Positions 38,240 to 47,010 of a stretch of DNA of 64,000 nt are shown here, piece after piece (positions within the stretch are counted from its first letter, which is position 1; every line of letters begins with the position of its first letter). The stretch spans positions 414,576 to 478,575 of the forward strand of contig NZ_RWKI01000002.1 of assembly GCF_003984645.1 (NCBI RefSeq), read 5' to 3'. This stretch comes from Variovorax sp. MHTC-1 (GTDB lineage Bacteria; Pseudomonadota; Gammaproteobacteria; Burkholderiales; Burkholderiaceae_C). Below the pieces are notes generated by a model, which was given only the letters and a program-made list of their open reading frames with translations, ran no database searches and had not been told where the DNA came from. The translations under genes and the position numbers were made by a program.

Positions 38240-39025
38240 ATGAAGAAAGTCTTGATCGTCCACGCCCACCCCGAGCCCACGTCGCTGACCCGGCAGCTGG
38301 TCGAGGTCTCCCGGCAGGCGCTTCGGCAGCAAGGGCATGAAGTGCTGCAGTCGGACCTGTACGGCATGCGCTGGAAGGCCGTGTTCGACGAGCACGACTT
38401 CCCCGCTCGCGCCGACAAGGAGCGGCTGTCCTTCGTGGACGAGTCCGGGCATTCCTATGTTAGCGGGCGCCAGGCCGCCGACATCGCCGCGGAGCAGCAG
38501 AAGGTGCTTGCCGCGGACGCACTGATCTTTCAGTTTCCGCTTTGGTGGTACGGCATGCCGGCCATCATGAAGGGGTGGCTGGACCGGGTGTGGGCCTACG
38601 GCCTCGCGTATGGCTACAAGAACGCCGGCAACACGTATCGCTACGGCGATGGTGCCTTCAAGGGCAAGCGGGCCATGCTGTGCGTCGCGGCCGGGGGGCC
38701 GGCGAAGGACTATTCGCCGCGAGGCATCAACGGACCGCTCGAAGAGCTGCTTTTCCCCATCACGCACGGCTCGCTCTATTTCCCGGGCTTCGACGTGCTG
38801 CCGACCTTTGCGGCCTATGGCGCCGGGCGCTTGAGCGGGGAAGCGCTGAGCGCGACGAAGGAAGCCTGGCGCTCGCGCCTAGCGGGCCTCTTCGAGGACG
38901 CACCGATTCCCTTCCGCCGGCAGAACGGCGGGGACTATCCGGACGGGCATGTGCTGGCCAGCCATGTCGCCGTCGGCCGGAGCGGGTTGCCGGCGCATGT
39001 CGAATCCGAACTGCTTGCTAGCTAA
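38240..39025 (+). CDS. NAD(P)H oxidoreductase with flavodoxin-like fold (MdaB/KefF type)
   Basis: The 261-residue protein has the fold signature KKVLIVHAHPEPTSLTRQLV at the start and FQFPLWWYGMPAIMKGWLDR in the middle, as in MdaB and the KefF/KefG quinone reductases. Such enzymes reduce quinones with FMN or FAD and NAD(P)H. It is probably controlled by the divergent LysR protein. Its last 8 bp overlap the end of a convergent membrane-protein gene. Confidence 0.88.
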   Translation: MKKVLIVHAHPEPTSLTRQLVEVSRQALRQQGHEVLQSDLYGMRWKAVFDEHDFPARADKERLSFVDESGHSYVSGRQAADIAAEQQKVLAADALIFQFPLWWYGMPAIMKGWLDRVWAYGLAYGYKNAGNTYRYGDGAFKGKRAMLCVAAGGPAKDYSPRGINGPLEELLFPITHGSLYFPGFDVLPTFAAYGAGRLSGEALSATKEAWRSRLAGLFEDAPIPFRRQNGGDYPDGHVLASHVAVGRSGLPAHVESELLAS

Positions 39026-39650
39026 GCGCGATCAACAGCACACCGGTGAGGGCCAGCGCCGCGGTCCAGGCTTGGCGCGGCGCAGTGCCGCTCAGCAGGC
39101 GAGGGTGCATGGCGACGCCGCGGCATACGCCGGTGGCGATGACGCCGGTCACGACCAGCATCGCAGCCGTGTGCACGCCGACGGCCGCCAGTGCCAGGAG
39201 CAGCGAGCCCGACGCGGTGATCTCGCGCGCCGGGTTGTCGCCAAGGCACAGCGGCACGAGCGCCGGCACCAGCATCAGCCCGGCCCCGTGCGTGGTGGCC
39301 ATCAGGAAGGACCAGAGCGCGATGCCGGCGTGGCCGGCCTGCGTGCTGATGGGCGTCGTTCGCTGCCCGGCGCCGCGCAGCCAACGGCAGGCCGCCGCGC
39401 CGACGAGCAGTGCGCCGGCCAGGCCCTGGACCCATGTGGGGTCCATCGACATGCCCTGCGCGAAGGCGAAGGCCACGATCGCGACCGACACGGCATGTCC
39501 ACCGGCGATGGGCATCAAGGCCCGCAGCGCCTGCGCCCGATCGCGCGAACGCAGGCCCCAGGCGGCGGCCCACAACCAGCCGGTGGCAGGGTTCAGCCCG
39601 TGAAGGGCGCCGACCCCTGCGACCGCCAGCCAGGGCCAAAGGCTTGCCAT
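39018..39650 (-). CDS. Integral membrane protein of unknown function
   Basis: The 210-residue protein has five or six hydrophobic segments and a conserved opening VGALHGLNPATGWLWAAAWG followed by IAGGHAVSVA. Histidines within membrane segments (HGLNP, GGHAV, TTHGAG) recall metal-transport families such as NreB/RcnA-like proteins, but no firm family is recognised. It is the last gene of a four-gene minus-strand run with DUF899, propeller and HTH genes. Confidence 0.65.
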   Translation of the reverse strand: MASLWPWLAVAGVGALHGLNPATGWLWAAAWGLRSRDRAQALRALMPIAGGHAVSVAIVAFAFAQGMSMDPTWVQGLAGALLVGAAACRWLRGAGQRTTPISTQAGHAGIALWSFLMATTHGAGLMLVPALVPLCLGDNPAREITASGSLLLALAAVGVHTAAMLVVTGVIATGVCRGVAMHPRLLSGTAPRQAWTAALALTGVLLIALS

Positions 39651-39669
39651 GACGCGTGCTCGATGTCAG

Positions 39670-40440
39670 TCAGTGGCAGCACGATCCGGCCGCAGCGGCC
39701 GGCTTCGCCGCCGGCGCCGGCTCGTAGCGGTCGTGGTGGCGCACCCATGCCATGCCCTGGCCCGACTTTTCGTCGCGGCCCTTGGGCGTGAGGTCCAGCA
39801 TGTTGTACGTGCCCATCATCACTTCCACGCCGCGCCCGTAGGTCGAGTAGGTATGGAAGACTTCGCCCGCGTCGTCCTTGTAGAACACGCTGATGCCGGG
39901 CCACTCTTCCCCGGCGAGGGGCCACTCGCCGTAGTTGTAGTCGAGCTTGCCCCTGGTCACTTCCTCCGGCGTAAAGCTGACGCCGAAGTCGTAGTTGAAG
40001 TCGGTGCCATGCGAGGACACCCACTCGAACTGCCAGCCCATGCGCCGGCGAAAGCGCTCGATCTCCGCCAGCGGCGCGCGCGAGACGGCCACGAAGGTGA
40101 CGTCGCGATGCGCCAGGTGCACCTTCATGCCGTCGGCGTGGTCGGCCATGTACGAGCAGCTCGGGCACCCTTGCTCCCACCCCGGGGCGAACATGAAGTG
40201 CTGCATCAGCAGCTGGCGCCGGCCCTCGAACAGGTCGGCGAGCGTGCGCCGGCCTTCGGGCGCGTCGAAGACGTAGTTTTTCTCGACGCGCTCCCACGGC
40301 ATTGCGCGGCGCTCGCGGGCGATCTGGTCGCGCAGGTGCGTGAGCTCCTTCTCGCGCGCCAGCAGCGTCTTGCGCTCGGCAAGCCATTGCTCCTTCGGCA
40401 CGACGGGATGGTTCACCGTGCCTGCTTCGGTGGTGTTCAT
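39670..40440 (-). CDS. DUF899 thioredoxin-like protein (first copy)
   Basis: The 256-residue protein has the DUF899 opening KEQWLAERKTLLAREKELTH and the core YVFDAPEGRRTLADLFEGR, with GCPSCSYMADH, a Cys-x2-Cys pair in a thioredoxin-like position, and FVAVSRAPLAEIERFRRRMG. Such proteins are thioredoxin-like and of unknown substrate. The tail ends SCCH after an alanine- and proline-rich stretch, unlike the second copy at 42554. It lies 26 bp after the propeller gene. Confidence 0.85.
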   Translation of the reverse strand: MNTTEAGTVNHPVVPKEQWLAERKTLLAREKELTHLRDQIARERRAMPWERVEKNYVFDAPEGRRTLADLFEGRRQLLMQHFMFAPGWEQGCPSCSYMADHADGMKVHLAHRDVTFVAVSRAPLAEIERFRRRMGWQFEWVSSHGTDFNYDFGVSFTPEEVTRGKLDYNYGEWPLAGEEWPGISVFYKDDAGEVFHTYSTYGRGVEVMMGTYNMLDLTPKGRDEKSGQGMAWVRHHDRYEPAPAAKPAAAAGSCCH

Positions 40441-40466
40441 GATTGCTCCTTGGCTCGAAGGGCCGT

Positions 40467-41144
40467 TCAAGAGGGGTGCTTCGGACGCCGCACGGCGCGG
40501 ACCTTTCCGCTCGCGCCGCCGCCGCAATAGAAGAGGTCTGCGCCGTCGGACTCGAGCCCGCTGACGCCGATGCCGTGCGGCATCTCCAGCCGCTCGAGCA
40601 CGGTGCCGCTCTTCGGGTCGATGCGGCGGAGTTCGCTCTCGTCGCCTTCCCAGGTCCCGTGCCACAGCTCGCCGTCGACCCAGGTCACGCCGGTGACGAA
40701 GCGGTTCGACTCGATGGTGCGAATCACGGCGCCGGTCGCCGGATCGATCTGGTGAATCTTGCGATCGCGGTACTGGCCCACCCACAGGCTGCCCTCGGCC
40801 CAGGTGAGCCCCGAGTCGCTCCCGTTGCCGGGCGCGGGGATCGAGGCCAACACCTTGCCGGTGGCCGGATCGATCTTGTCGATGCGGGCCTCGGCGATCT
40901 GATAGAGGTGCTTGCCGTCGAAGGCAGTGCCGGCGTCGCCGGCGCATGCCAGCGTGCGCGCGGTCTCGCCGCTCGCGGGATCGAAGGCCACCAGCGAGGC
41001 CCCGGTGGCGGCCCAGACCCGCTGGCCGTCGTGGGTCACGCCGTGCACGGTGTCGGTGCCGGGGAAGGGGCCGTACTCGCGCACGATCTCGGCCGCACGC
41101 GGCGTGGGCTGCGATCTCTTCGTGCTTGCCTTGCTGCTGCTCAT
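40467..41144 (-). CDS. Beta-propeller protein, Vgb/glutamine-cyclotransferase-like
   Basis: The 225-residue protein is a series of propeller blades built on the repeat IDPATGKVLASIPAPG and IDPATGAVIRTIESN. Similar YncE/Vgb-like proteins bind ligands or act as lyases. No signal peptide is seen, so it is probably cytoplasmic. It sits between a TPR/HTH regulator and a DUF899 gene on the same strand, suggesting one operon. Confidence 0.7.
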   Translation of the reverse strand: MSSSKASTKRSQPTPRAAEIVREYGPFPGTDTVHGVTHDGQRVWAATGASLVAFDPASGETARTLACAGDAGTAFDGKHLYQIAEARIDKIDPATGKVLASIPAPGNGSDSGLTWAEGSLWVGQYRDRKIHQIDPATGAVIRTIESNRFVTGVTWVDGELWHGTWEGDESELRRIDPKSGTVLERLEMPHGIGVSGLESDGADLFYCGGGASGKVRAVRRPKHPS

Positions 41145-41189
41145 CCTTGCTCCTTGTGCTGCGCCTCGGATCGGCGCCTGGAGACAACT

Positions 41190-42410
41190 CTATTCAATCG
41201 GGAGCGCAGCAGGGAGTAACAAGATCGTCGTGAATCCGGTGAGCGGCGACGACAGCCAGCGCTGCGCCCGCGCCCGCCCGATGGCGCGCACACGCCCAAC
41301 GGCCTCGAGCTCGACCAGCGCGCGCTGAACGGTGCGCTGGCTGGCGCCCAGGGCCAGCCCCAGGGCCGAGGTCGACCAGGCCGCGCCGTCGGACAGCAGC
41401 GCCACCAGCGAGGCCTGGTCGCCGTCGATGGGCGGCGCCAGCACGACGACATCGCGCGCGTCGCGCGGCCTGAGGACGAAGCCTCGCGCGGTGGCCTCGA
41501 TCTGCGCCAGCGCTGCGACGAGCGCGCGCAGGCGGCCGATCTCGACCCGCAGCCGCGCTCGATGCGTCTCGTCGGGCCGGCGGGTGCGGAACGCGCGTGC
41601 GATCAAGGCTTCGCGATCGACGTCGCCTGGCCACGCCTCGGCGAGCGCAAGCGCCAACGCGAACAGCACCGGCCGGCGTGCCAGCGGCCGCCACGCGTCG
41701 CCGCTGCCCACGCCGCGACGGCAGGCATCGACCACCAGCGCATCCGAGGCCAGGAGCGCCGCGACCTCGTCGAGGCGCAGCGCCTGCTCGCCGCCGTTGG
41801 AGAGGCGCCGGGCGGCGGGACGATCGAGCGCCGCCCGCGCCTCCGCCACCTCGGCCAGGAGCGCCGGCACGCGCGCGCGATTGGCCGCCTCGTGCGCGCG
41901 CGCGAGCGCCGAGCGCGCCGGGCCTGTGCGCAGCGAGCGCAGCGCCAGTTCGGCCGCGGCCAGTTCGGCCACCGCCGCAAGCGCCGGCGGCAGGCCGCGC
42001 GCATCGAGCCGTGCCAGCGCGGCCGCCGCCTCGTCGAGGCGGCCGAGCAGCAGCAGCCGGCGCAGCGCGATCAGCCGCGCCTGCAGCGCGTTCGCATGGT
42101 CGGCATGCGCTTCGAGCGTGGCCGAGGCCGCCGCCAGCGGGCGCGGCGAACCGCCGAGGTCGCGCATGGCCAGCGCCACCTCGGCCTCGGCCACGACGCA
42201 GCGCGCGCGCGCCAGCTCCTCGTGGGCGCCGAAGCCGCGGGCGGCGAGCCGCAGCAGCTCGCGGGCGCGCGGGTGCTCGCCGAGCTGGGCCATGGCGATG
42301 CCGCGCAGCGCCAGCGCCGGCGGGTCGTCGCGCAGGGCGACCCGCTTGAGGGCGCCCAGCGCGTCGCCGGCGGCGAGGGCGCGCGCGGAGGCGGCGATCA
42401 GGGAGTCCAT
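41190..42410 (-). CDS. TPR-like / winged-helix regulator
   Basis: The 406-residue protein is alanine-rich and helical in its first half, consistent with TPR-like repeats (AMAQLGEHPRARELLRLAAR). It ends in a helix-turn-helix (TSALGLALGASQRTVQRALV). A role as regulator of the adjacent DUF899/propeller genes is likely by position. It is divergent from the second DUF899 gene across 143 bp. The family is not recognised by name. Confidence 0.7.
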   Translation of the reverse strand: MDSLIAASARALAAGDALGALKRVALRDDPPALALRGIAMAQLGEHPRARELLRLAARGFGAHEELARARCVVAEAEVALAMRDLGGSPRPLAAASATLEAHADHANALQARLIALRRLLLLGRLDEAAAALARLDARGLPPALAAVAELAAAELALRSLRTGPARSALARAHEAANRARVPALLAEVAEARAALDRPAARRLSNGGEQALRLDEVAALLASDALVVDACRRGVGSGDAWRPLARRPVLFALALALAEAWPGDVDREALIARAFRTRRPDETHRARLRVEIGRLRALVAALAQIEATARGFVLRPRDARDVVVLAPPIDGDQASLVALLSDGAAWSTSALGLALGASQRTVQRALVELEAVGRVRAIGRARAQRWLSSPLTGFTTILLLPAALPIE

Positions 42411-42553
42411 GGCGACAGGCTAACCCACCGCCCATCCCGCGCCGCGGCCTGCTTGCAGGAATAGGCCTTCGAAGCGCAAGCTGCATTGCCTACCGTTCCT
42501 CGAATGCGCTCCCGCACCATGGAACGTTCGTCATGCATACACAGGAGCAAGGC

Positions 42554-43255
42554 ATGAAAGACACGCTGATCCCCGCCGCAGCGCTCGCGAAGAAGGCGAA
42601 GACGCCGTTTCCGGGCGCGTCGGCCGAATACGAGGCCGCGCGCCAGGCGCTGCTGGCAGAAGAGATCGAGTTTCGCCGCCACATGACGCGGCTGGTCGAG
42701 CAGCGCCGCGCGCTGCCGCCCGGGCCCGTGATCGAGAAGAACTACCGCTTCAAGGACGAGCAGGCCTTCGAGGTCGGGCTCGCCGATCTGTTCGGCGACA
42801 AGGACACGCTCGTCACCTACTTCTGGATGTACGGGCCGCAGCGCGAGCGGCCGTGTCCGATGTGCACCAACTGGCTGGGCGCGGTGGAAGGCAATGCCGC
42901 CGACATCAAGCAGCGGGTCGCGCTCAAGATCCTGGGGCGTTCGCCCGTCGAGCGGCAGTACGCCTTCGCGCAGGAACGCGGCTGGCGCGACCTGAACTTC
43001 GTGCAGACCATCGGCGACGACTACGCGAAAGACCTCGGCGTCCTGATGCCCGACGGCAGCGAGTACCCGGCGCTGAACGTGTTCCAGCGCGACGGCGACA
43101 GGGTCCGCCTGTTCTGGGCCAGCGAGATGACGCTCGAGATGGCCGACCCGGGCCAGGACCCGCGCGATGCGCCCGACATCGCCACGCTCTGGTCGGTGCT
43201 GGACCTGACCCCGGGCGGGCGCGGGACCGACTGGTATCCCAAGCTCCAGTACTGA
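42554..43255 (+). CDS. DUF899 thioredoxin-like protein (second copy)
   Basis: The 233-residue protein shares the DUF899 core with the gene at 39670: ALPPGPVIEKNYRFKDEQAF, ADLFGDKDTLVTYFWMYGP, CPMCTNWLGA with a Cys-x2-Cys pair, and the typical C-terminus DLTPGGRGTDWYP. I chose the ATG at 42554 because AGGAG stands just before it; an ATG at 42533 has no such site. The HTH regulator lies divergent upstream and may control both DUF899 genes. Confidence 0.86.
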   Translation: MKDTLIPAAALAKKAKTPFPGASAEYEAARQALLAEEIEFRRHMTRLVEQRRALPPGPVIEKNYRFKDEQAFEVGLADLFGDKDTLVTYFWMYGPQRERPCPMCTNWLGAVEGNAADIKQRVALKILGRSPVERQYAFAQERGWRDLNFVQTIGDDYAKDLGVLMPDGSEYPALNVFQRDGDRVRLFWASEMTLEMADPGQDPRDAPDIATLWSVLDLTPGGRGTDWYPKLQY

Positions 43256-43264
43256 GGGCGGCCC

Positions 43265-44026
43265 TCAGGGCCGCGCCGGATCCGGATAGAACGCGCGCAA
43301 GCCCGCCGGCGCGGCGAACCGGGTCCACGCGTTCTCGGGCATCGACAGCCGGTCTGCCACCGCATAGAACACGGCTGGATGAACGCCCAGGCCGAGGTGG
43401 CTCGCTTCGACCTCGATGTTCTCGGAAGACGGCGTCTCTTCTTCGAAGCTGCTGCGCCAGGACACGATGCCATCGGAGCGGCTGAAGATCGATGTGGTGG
43501 GCACCGCGGACGTTGCCCGCACCCATCTGCGGCGCCTGGGATCGTTGGCCGGCCTGCCGCTCAGCAGCTCGTAGACCTTGGCCGCACGCGTGGCCTTCGG
43601 GCTGCCGTGCAAGGGGCTGCCGAGCGTGACGACGCCGCGCACCGCATCCGGCGCCTTGGCGGCGAGCATGCGGGCGAACACGCCGCCCAGGCTCCAGCCC
43701 ACCAGGCTCACCTTGCCCGAGGTTTCGTGCAGCCGACGCAGGAGCGCCAGGAGCCCGTCTTCGACGCCCGGCCGGGGCCCGCAGTTGGTGCCGTGGCCCC
43801 AGCCTTGGACCGCGTAGCCGCGGGTCTCTAGAAAGCCGCGAAGCAGCTCGGTCGAACCGTCGCTCGCGCCCAAGCCGGGCAGCACGATGACGGCATGCCC
43901 GTCGCCCCGCGGCGCGAGTTGGAGCAGGGGCCAGAGCGCGATCGTCGCGCCGGCCTCCCAGAGCGCTCGGCCTTCGGCCAGCAGCAGGAGTTTGGATGGA
44001 GGGCGGGCAATGGCTGCAGTCGACAT
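43265..44026 (-). CDS. Alpha/beta hydrolase
   Basis: The 253-residue protein has the oxyanion loop HAVIVLPGLGASDGSTELL and the nucleophile elbow GWSLGG with Ser112. Later acidic and His residues of the triad (SRSDGIVSW, EASHLGLGVHP) are in place. This resembles lipase-like esterases; no substrate can be named. It is convergent with the DUF899 gene, nine bases apart. Confidence 0.85.
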   Translation of the reverse strand: MSTAAIARPPSKLLLLAEGRALWEAGATIALWPLLQLAPRGDGHAVIVLPGLGASDGSTELLRGFLETRGYAVQGWGHGTNCGPRPGVEDGLLALLRRLHETSGKVSLVGWSLGGVFARMLAAKAPDAVRGVVTLGSPLHGSPKATRAAKVYELLSGRPANDPRRRRWVRATSAVPTTSIFSRSDGIVSWRSSFEEETPSSENIEVEASHLGLGVHPAVFYAVADRLSMPENAWTRFAAPAGLRAFYPDPARP

Positions 44027-44182
44027 GGAGGATCTCCCTGGATTTCAGAACGTCCGAAATTAGGGGACCTTGCCGGCGTTCCGTTGGGACATCACGCCTG
44101 CACTGCGTAGGCGGAATTGCCATTCCTTCGATTGCTATGTCTTAAGACATTCCGGGACGCCCGCGAGTGAACATTTGCGGCC

Positions 44183-44983
44183 CTAGCAGTTGGCGCGGAT
44201 GCTCCGAATGAGCGTCTGCTGGCGGACGGATTGGGTTTCGACGATCGCGAGCCCTTCGCATGGCGTCTTCGTTGCCCGGTATCGGTACCTGGCCTCGACC
44301 CGGTTCTCGTCGATGGCGCGAATGGAGCGCACGACAAGCGGCTCCCTGAGGGATCGATAGAACCTCGACATGTTGGCTTCGTGGAACGGGCCGATCCCGC
44401 GCTTCGCGGGAACGACGATCGCGGCGGCAGCCTCGCCGTCGGCGAGGGACAGGGCGCGATAGAACTTCGCCACCGCCTCCACGGATGCGTCGGCCGGCGA
44501 CAGGGCGGCCGGCAGGTCGGACGCCGCGGGGGCCGTGGGCGCCGGCATGGGCTCCGCGGGCGCCGGTATCGGCGCGGCGCGCGGAGCGGGCGACATCGGC
44601 GCAGGGACGGGCGCGGGCGCAGGCATCGCAGCCGTGACCGCCGGCACCGGAGCGGCGGCCTTTCGTGTGACGTACACGTACCACCCCATGAACCCGATCG
44701 TCATCCCCAACACCAGCAGGCCGAGTCGAAGCCAGAACACCGGCGCCTCCGCGGGCAGCGCGCGGCGTGGCGCCGCGTTCTCTTCCAGCGCATGCGCTCG
44801 AGGCCGCAGCGCCTTGGCGGTCTCGAGCGCCGAAGGCCCGGAAGCAACAAAAGCAGGCAAGCGGCTCGCGCATCCGATGCAGAACATGGCCGTCGCGCGG
44901 TTCGAGCGTCCACAGGCGGCGCAAGCGATCGTCCGGGGGCCACCCGCGCGCGCGCTGGTTTGCGCTTCCCTGTCATCGGCCAT
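44183..44983 (-). CDS. Zinc-ribbon, single-pass membrane protein with proline-alanine linker
   Basis: The 266-residue protein starts with a zinc ribbon (ACAACGRSNRATAMFCIGCA, four cysteines at about residues 23-41). One membrane segment (VFWLRLGLLVLGMTIGFMGW) and a long alanine-proline linker follow. The C-terminal domain (SVEAVAKFYRALSLADGEAA) has a YRYRATKTPCEG pattern and a final cysteine. The layout suggests an inner-membrane protein with a periplasmic domain on a linker. The function is unknown. It is divergent from a PAS histidine kinase across a palindrome. Confidence 0.75.
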   Translation of the reverse strand: MADDREAQTSARAGGPRTIACAACGRSNRATAMFCIGCASRLPAFVASGPSALETAKALRPRAHALEENAAPRRALPAEAPVFWLRLGLLVLGMTIGFMGWYVYVTRKAAAPVPAVTAAMPAPAPVPAPMSPAPRAAPIPAPAEPMPAPTAPAASDLPAALSPADASVEAVAKFYRALSLADGEAAAAIVVPAKRGIGPFHEANMSRFYRSLREPLVVRSIRAIDENRVEARYRYRATKTPCEGLAIVETQSVRQQTLIRSIRANC

Positions 44984-45063
44984 GCTGCGGCTCCCCGAAG
45001 TTCGCCTGGCCGGATGGTGGACGGCGCATGCCAGGGCCGTCGTCATCAAGCCGTGACGACCCT

Positions 45064-45083
45064 TGTAGGAAGGCCGTCCTACA
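45064..45083. promoter_or_regulatory. Palindrome TGTAGGA-N6-TCCTACA between zinc-ribbon and kinase genes
   Basis: TGTAGGA and TCCTACA form a perfect inverted repeat with a 6-base spacer, nearly centred between two divergent starts (80 and 71 bp away). The form is like the GacA/NarL-type box TGTAAG-N6-CTTACA. A response regulator working with the adjacent kinase is one possibility; none is encoded here. Confidence 0.5.
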
Positions 45084-45154
45084 CCGTCGCGCGCAACACG
45101 CTTGCACCAACGGGGACCAGGGCTCGCACCTTCGACGCTGGAACGGGAGTCCCC

Positions 45155-46303
45155 ATGAATGCCATGAATCCTCGAGCATCGCCTGCCCAGGCCGCCGCGA
45201 GCGCGCTGACGGTCGAGCGGGCGTTCGAGCTGCTTTGGCAGCAGGCGCCGGACTTCGCCTTCGTCGTGCTGGACCGCGCGGGCACCGTCCTGGGCTGGCG
45301 CGCCGCTTCCGAATCGATGTTCGGGTACTCCGAGGCAGAGATCGTGGGCGGAACAGCCGACATTCTTTTCACGGAAGAAGACCGCGCCCTGGGACTGCCG
45401 CAACTGGAGCGAGAGGTGGCTCTTTCGGCGCAACGGTCGGAAGACGATCGCTGGCACGTTCGCAAGGACGGCACGCGCATATGGGTCTTCGGCAGCCTGA
45501 TCGCACTGCGCGAAGGCGACCGGCACGTGGGCTTCGCAAAGATCATGAGCGATCGAACCAACCTGCGTGCGCAGCTGGAAACCCTGGAGAACCGGCTAGA
45601 CAGCGCGCACGACGCCTTGCGCGGCAGGGATGCATTCTTCGGCCGGTTGACGCACGAGATCCGCAACGCGCTCGGGCCGATCGGCAACGTCACCGATCTC
45701 GTCGAACGCAGGGGACTGCTGACGAGCGAGCTGCAAATGCCCATCAGCATCGTGAAGCGCCAGGTCGCCCAGATGACAAGAATGCTGGAGGACCTGGCGG
45801 AGGTTGTTCGCTTCGGCGCGGGCAAGCTCCGGCTCGTGAAGCAGCGCTTCGACCTGGGGGCGGACCTGGTCGAGATCGCAGCGGCGGTGCAACAGGATGC
45901 CGAACGCAAGAGCCAGACGATCGATGTGCTGGTGCCGCCGGCGCCGGTGCCTGTCGTCGCCGACAAGGCGCGTGTTCATCAGATCGTCTTCAACCTGCTG
46001 CACAACGCCATCAAGTACACGCCGCCCGGCGGGCGCATCTGGCTGCAATGCACGGTCGAGGCCGACGAGGCGGTCATCAAGGTGGAAGACACCGGCGCCG
46101 GTATCGCCCCGGCCCTGCTGCCGAAGATCTTCGAGCTGTTCACGCAGGAGGATCCGCACCAATCGGGCGGCGGCTTTGGCGTCGGCCTGTCGCTCGTGAA
46201 GGACCTGGTCGACGCGCATCGGGGCTTTGTCGAGGTCAGGTCCGACGGCAAGCACCAGGGCAGCGAGTTCACGGTCAGGCTGCCGCTTCGCCCCGTCGAT
46301 TGA
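45155..46303 (+). CDS. PAS-domain sensor histidine kinase
   Basis: The 382-residue protein has a PAS domain (about residues 20-135; FAFVVLDRAGTVLGWRAASE and FTEEDRALGLPQLE), an H box with His167 in FFGRLTHEIRNALGPI, and a full ATPase domain: N box HQIVFNLLHNAIKYTPP, G boxes DTGAGIAP and GFGVGLSLVKDLV. It has no membrane segment, so it senses a cytoplasmic signal. No response-regulator gene is adjacent, making it an orphan kinase here. Confidence 0.92.
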   Translation: MNAMNPRASPAQAAASALTVERAFELLWQQAPDFAFVVLDRAGTVLGWRAASESMFGYSEAEIVGGTADILFTEEDRALGLPQLEREVALSAQRSEDDRWHVRKDGTRIWVFGSLIALREGDRHVGFAKIMSDRTNLRAQLETLENRLDSAHDALRGRDAFFGRLTHEIRNALGPIGNVTDLVERRGLLTSELQMPISIVKRQVAQMTRMLEDLAEVVRFGAGKLRLVKQRFDLGADLVEIAAAVQQDAERKSQTIDVLVPPAPVPVVADKARVHQIVFNLLHNAIKYTPPGGRIWLQCTVEADEAVIKVEDTGAGIAPALLPKIFELFTQEDPHQSGGGFGVGLSLVKDLVDAHRGFVEVRSDGKHQGSEFTVRLPLRPVD

Positions 46304-46315
46304 AGATGCCTTTTG

Positions 46316-46552
46316 CTAGTCGTGCGGCTTCGACATGGCCGCATGGTGGTCCGCCCACTTGATCGCCGCGTTGTGCACACCTGCCAGCAGCTTGGACGCT
46401 CGCTCCTCGGCGCCGGATCTCGACAGCACGCACACCAGCGCGGCTCCACGGCGGATCTCGGCCCGAACGAAGAACTTGGCGCCGTGCGTCCAATGGGCAA
46501 CGGTCACGCGGTGCCCGCGATGCACGAAGGATTTCTGTTCAACGCCGTTCAT
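46316..46552 (-). CDS. Hypothetical protein, 78 residues
   Basis: The frame starts MNGVEQKSFVHRGHRVTVAH and has protein-like composition with beta-strand patterns. It is convergent with the kinase gene, 13 bases from its end. The ribosome-binding site is weak and no family is recognised. It may be real. Confidence 0.5.
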   Translation of the reverse strand: MNGVEQKSFVHRGHRVTVAHWTHGAKFFVRAEIRRGAALVCVLSRSGAEERASKLLAGVHNAAIKWADHHAAMSKPHD

Positions 46553-46661
46553 GCGCCGAGGCTGGCCCGCCCCTGGCGGGCAGCAAGCGTCGAACTTCGT
46601 CCGCAGCTGTAGGCGGAATTGAACGCGCGGTGCAGAGATCGGGCTGCGAGGCTCGGGCCCG

Positions 46662-46904
46662 CTAGTCGGAGTCCATGTCGTCCGGCGACGCCTCTACCGG
46701 GCCGGCCAGCTCGTCGTCGACGTACGCCAGCAGCGCCTCGTTGCCGGCGTCGTAGGCCTCGCGCCAGTTGTCGTAGGTGTCGTCACCCGTTTCGAGGTCG
46801 AGCCAGACCGCCGGGTCTTCCGTGCTCTCCATCAGGACCCAGATGAAGTTGCCCGGACTCGGACGGTCCACGAAGACGGCAAGGCGGCGGTATTGGTCGG
46901 GCAT
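46662..46904 (-). CDS. Hypothetical acidic protein, 80 residues
   Basis: The protein starts MPDQYRRLAVFVDRPSPGNF, is rich in aspartate and tryptophan, and contains TYDNWREAYDAGNEALLAYVDDEL. Such patterning is not a chance frame. No family is recognised. It is divergent from the small gene at 47011, with a SoxR-box-like element between them. Confidence 0.68.
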   Translation of the reverse strand: MPDQYRRLAVFVDRPSPGNFIWVLMESTEDPAVWLDLETGDDTYDNWREAYDAGNEALLAYVDDELAGPVEASPDDMDSD

Positions 46905-46972
46905 GCGGTACAGGGTAGCTCTGAGCGGCGGCGAAAGCTAGAGGCAATCGGAGGCGAATTTTCAATCTCCGC

Positions 46973-47003
46973 TTGACCTCAAGTTAGGTTAAGGACGCAC
47001 ATT
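46973..47003 (+). promoter_or_regulatory. SoxR-box-like promoter element
   Basis: TTGACC (46973-46978) is followed by CCTCAAGTTAGGTTAAGG (46977-46994), which matches the SoxR operator CCTCAAGTTAACTTGAGG at 15 of 18 positions. A wide spacer after the -35 hexamer is characteristic of MerR-family promoters; the -10 hexamer (near 46998-47003) is weak. It reads towards the small gene at 47011, and soxR itself starts 700 bp further on. SoxR control is inferred. Confidence 0.6.
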
Positions 47004-47010
47004 GCGCCGC

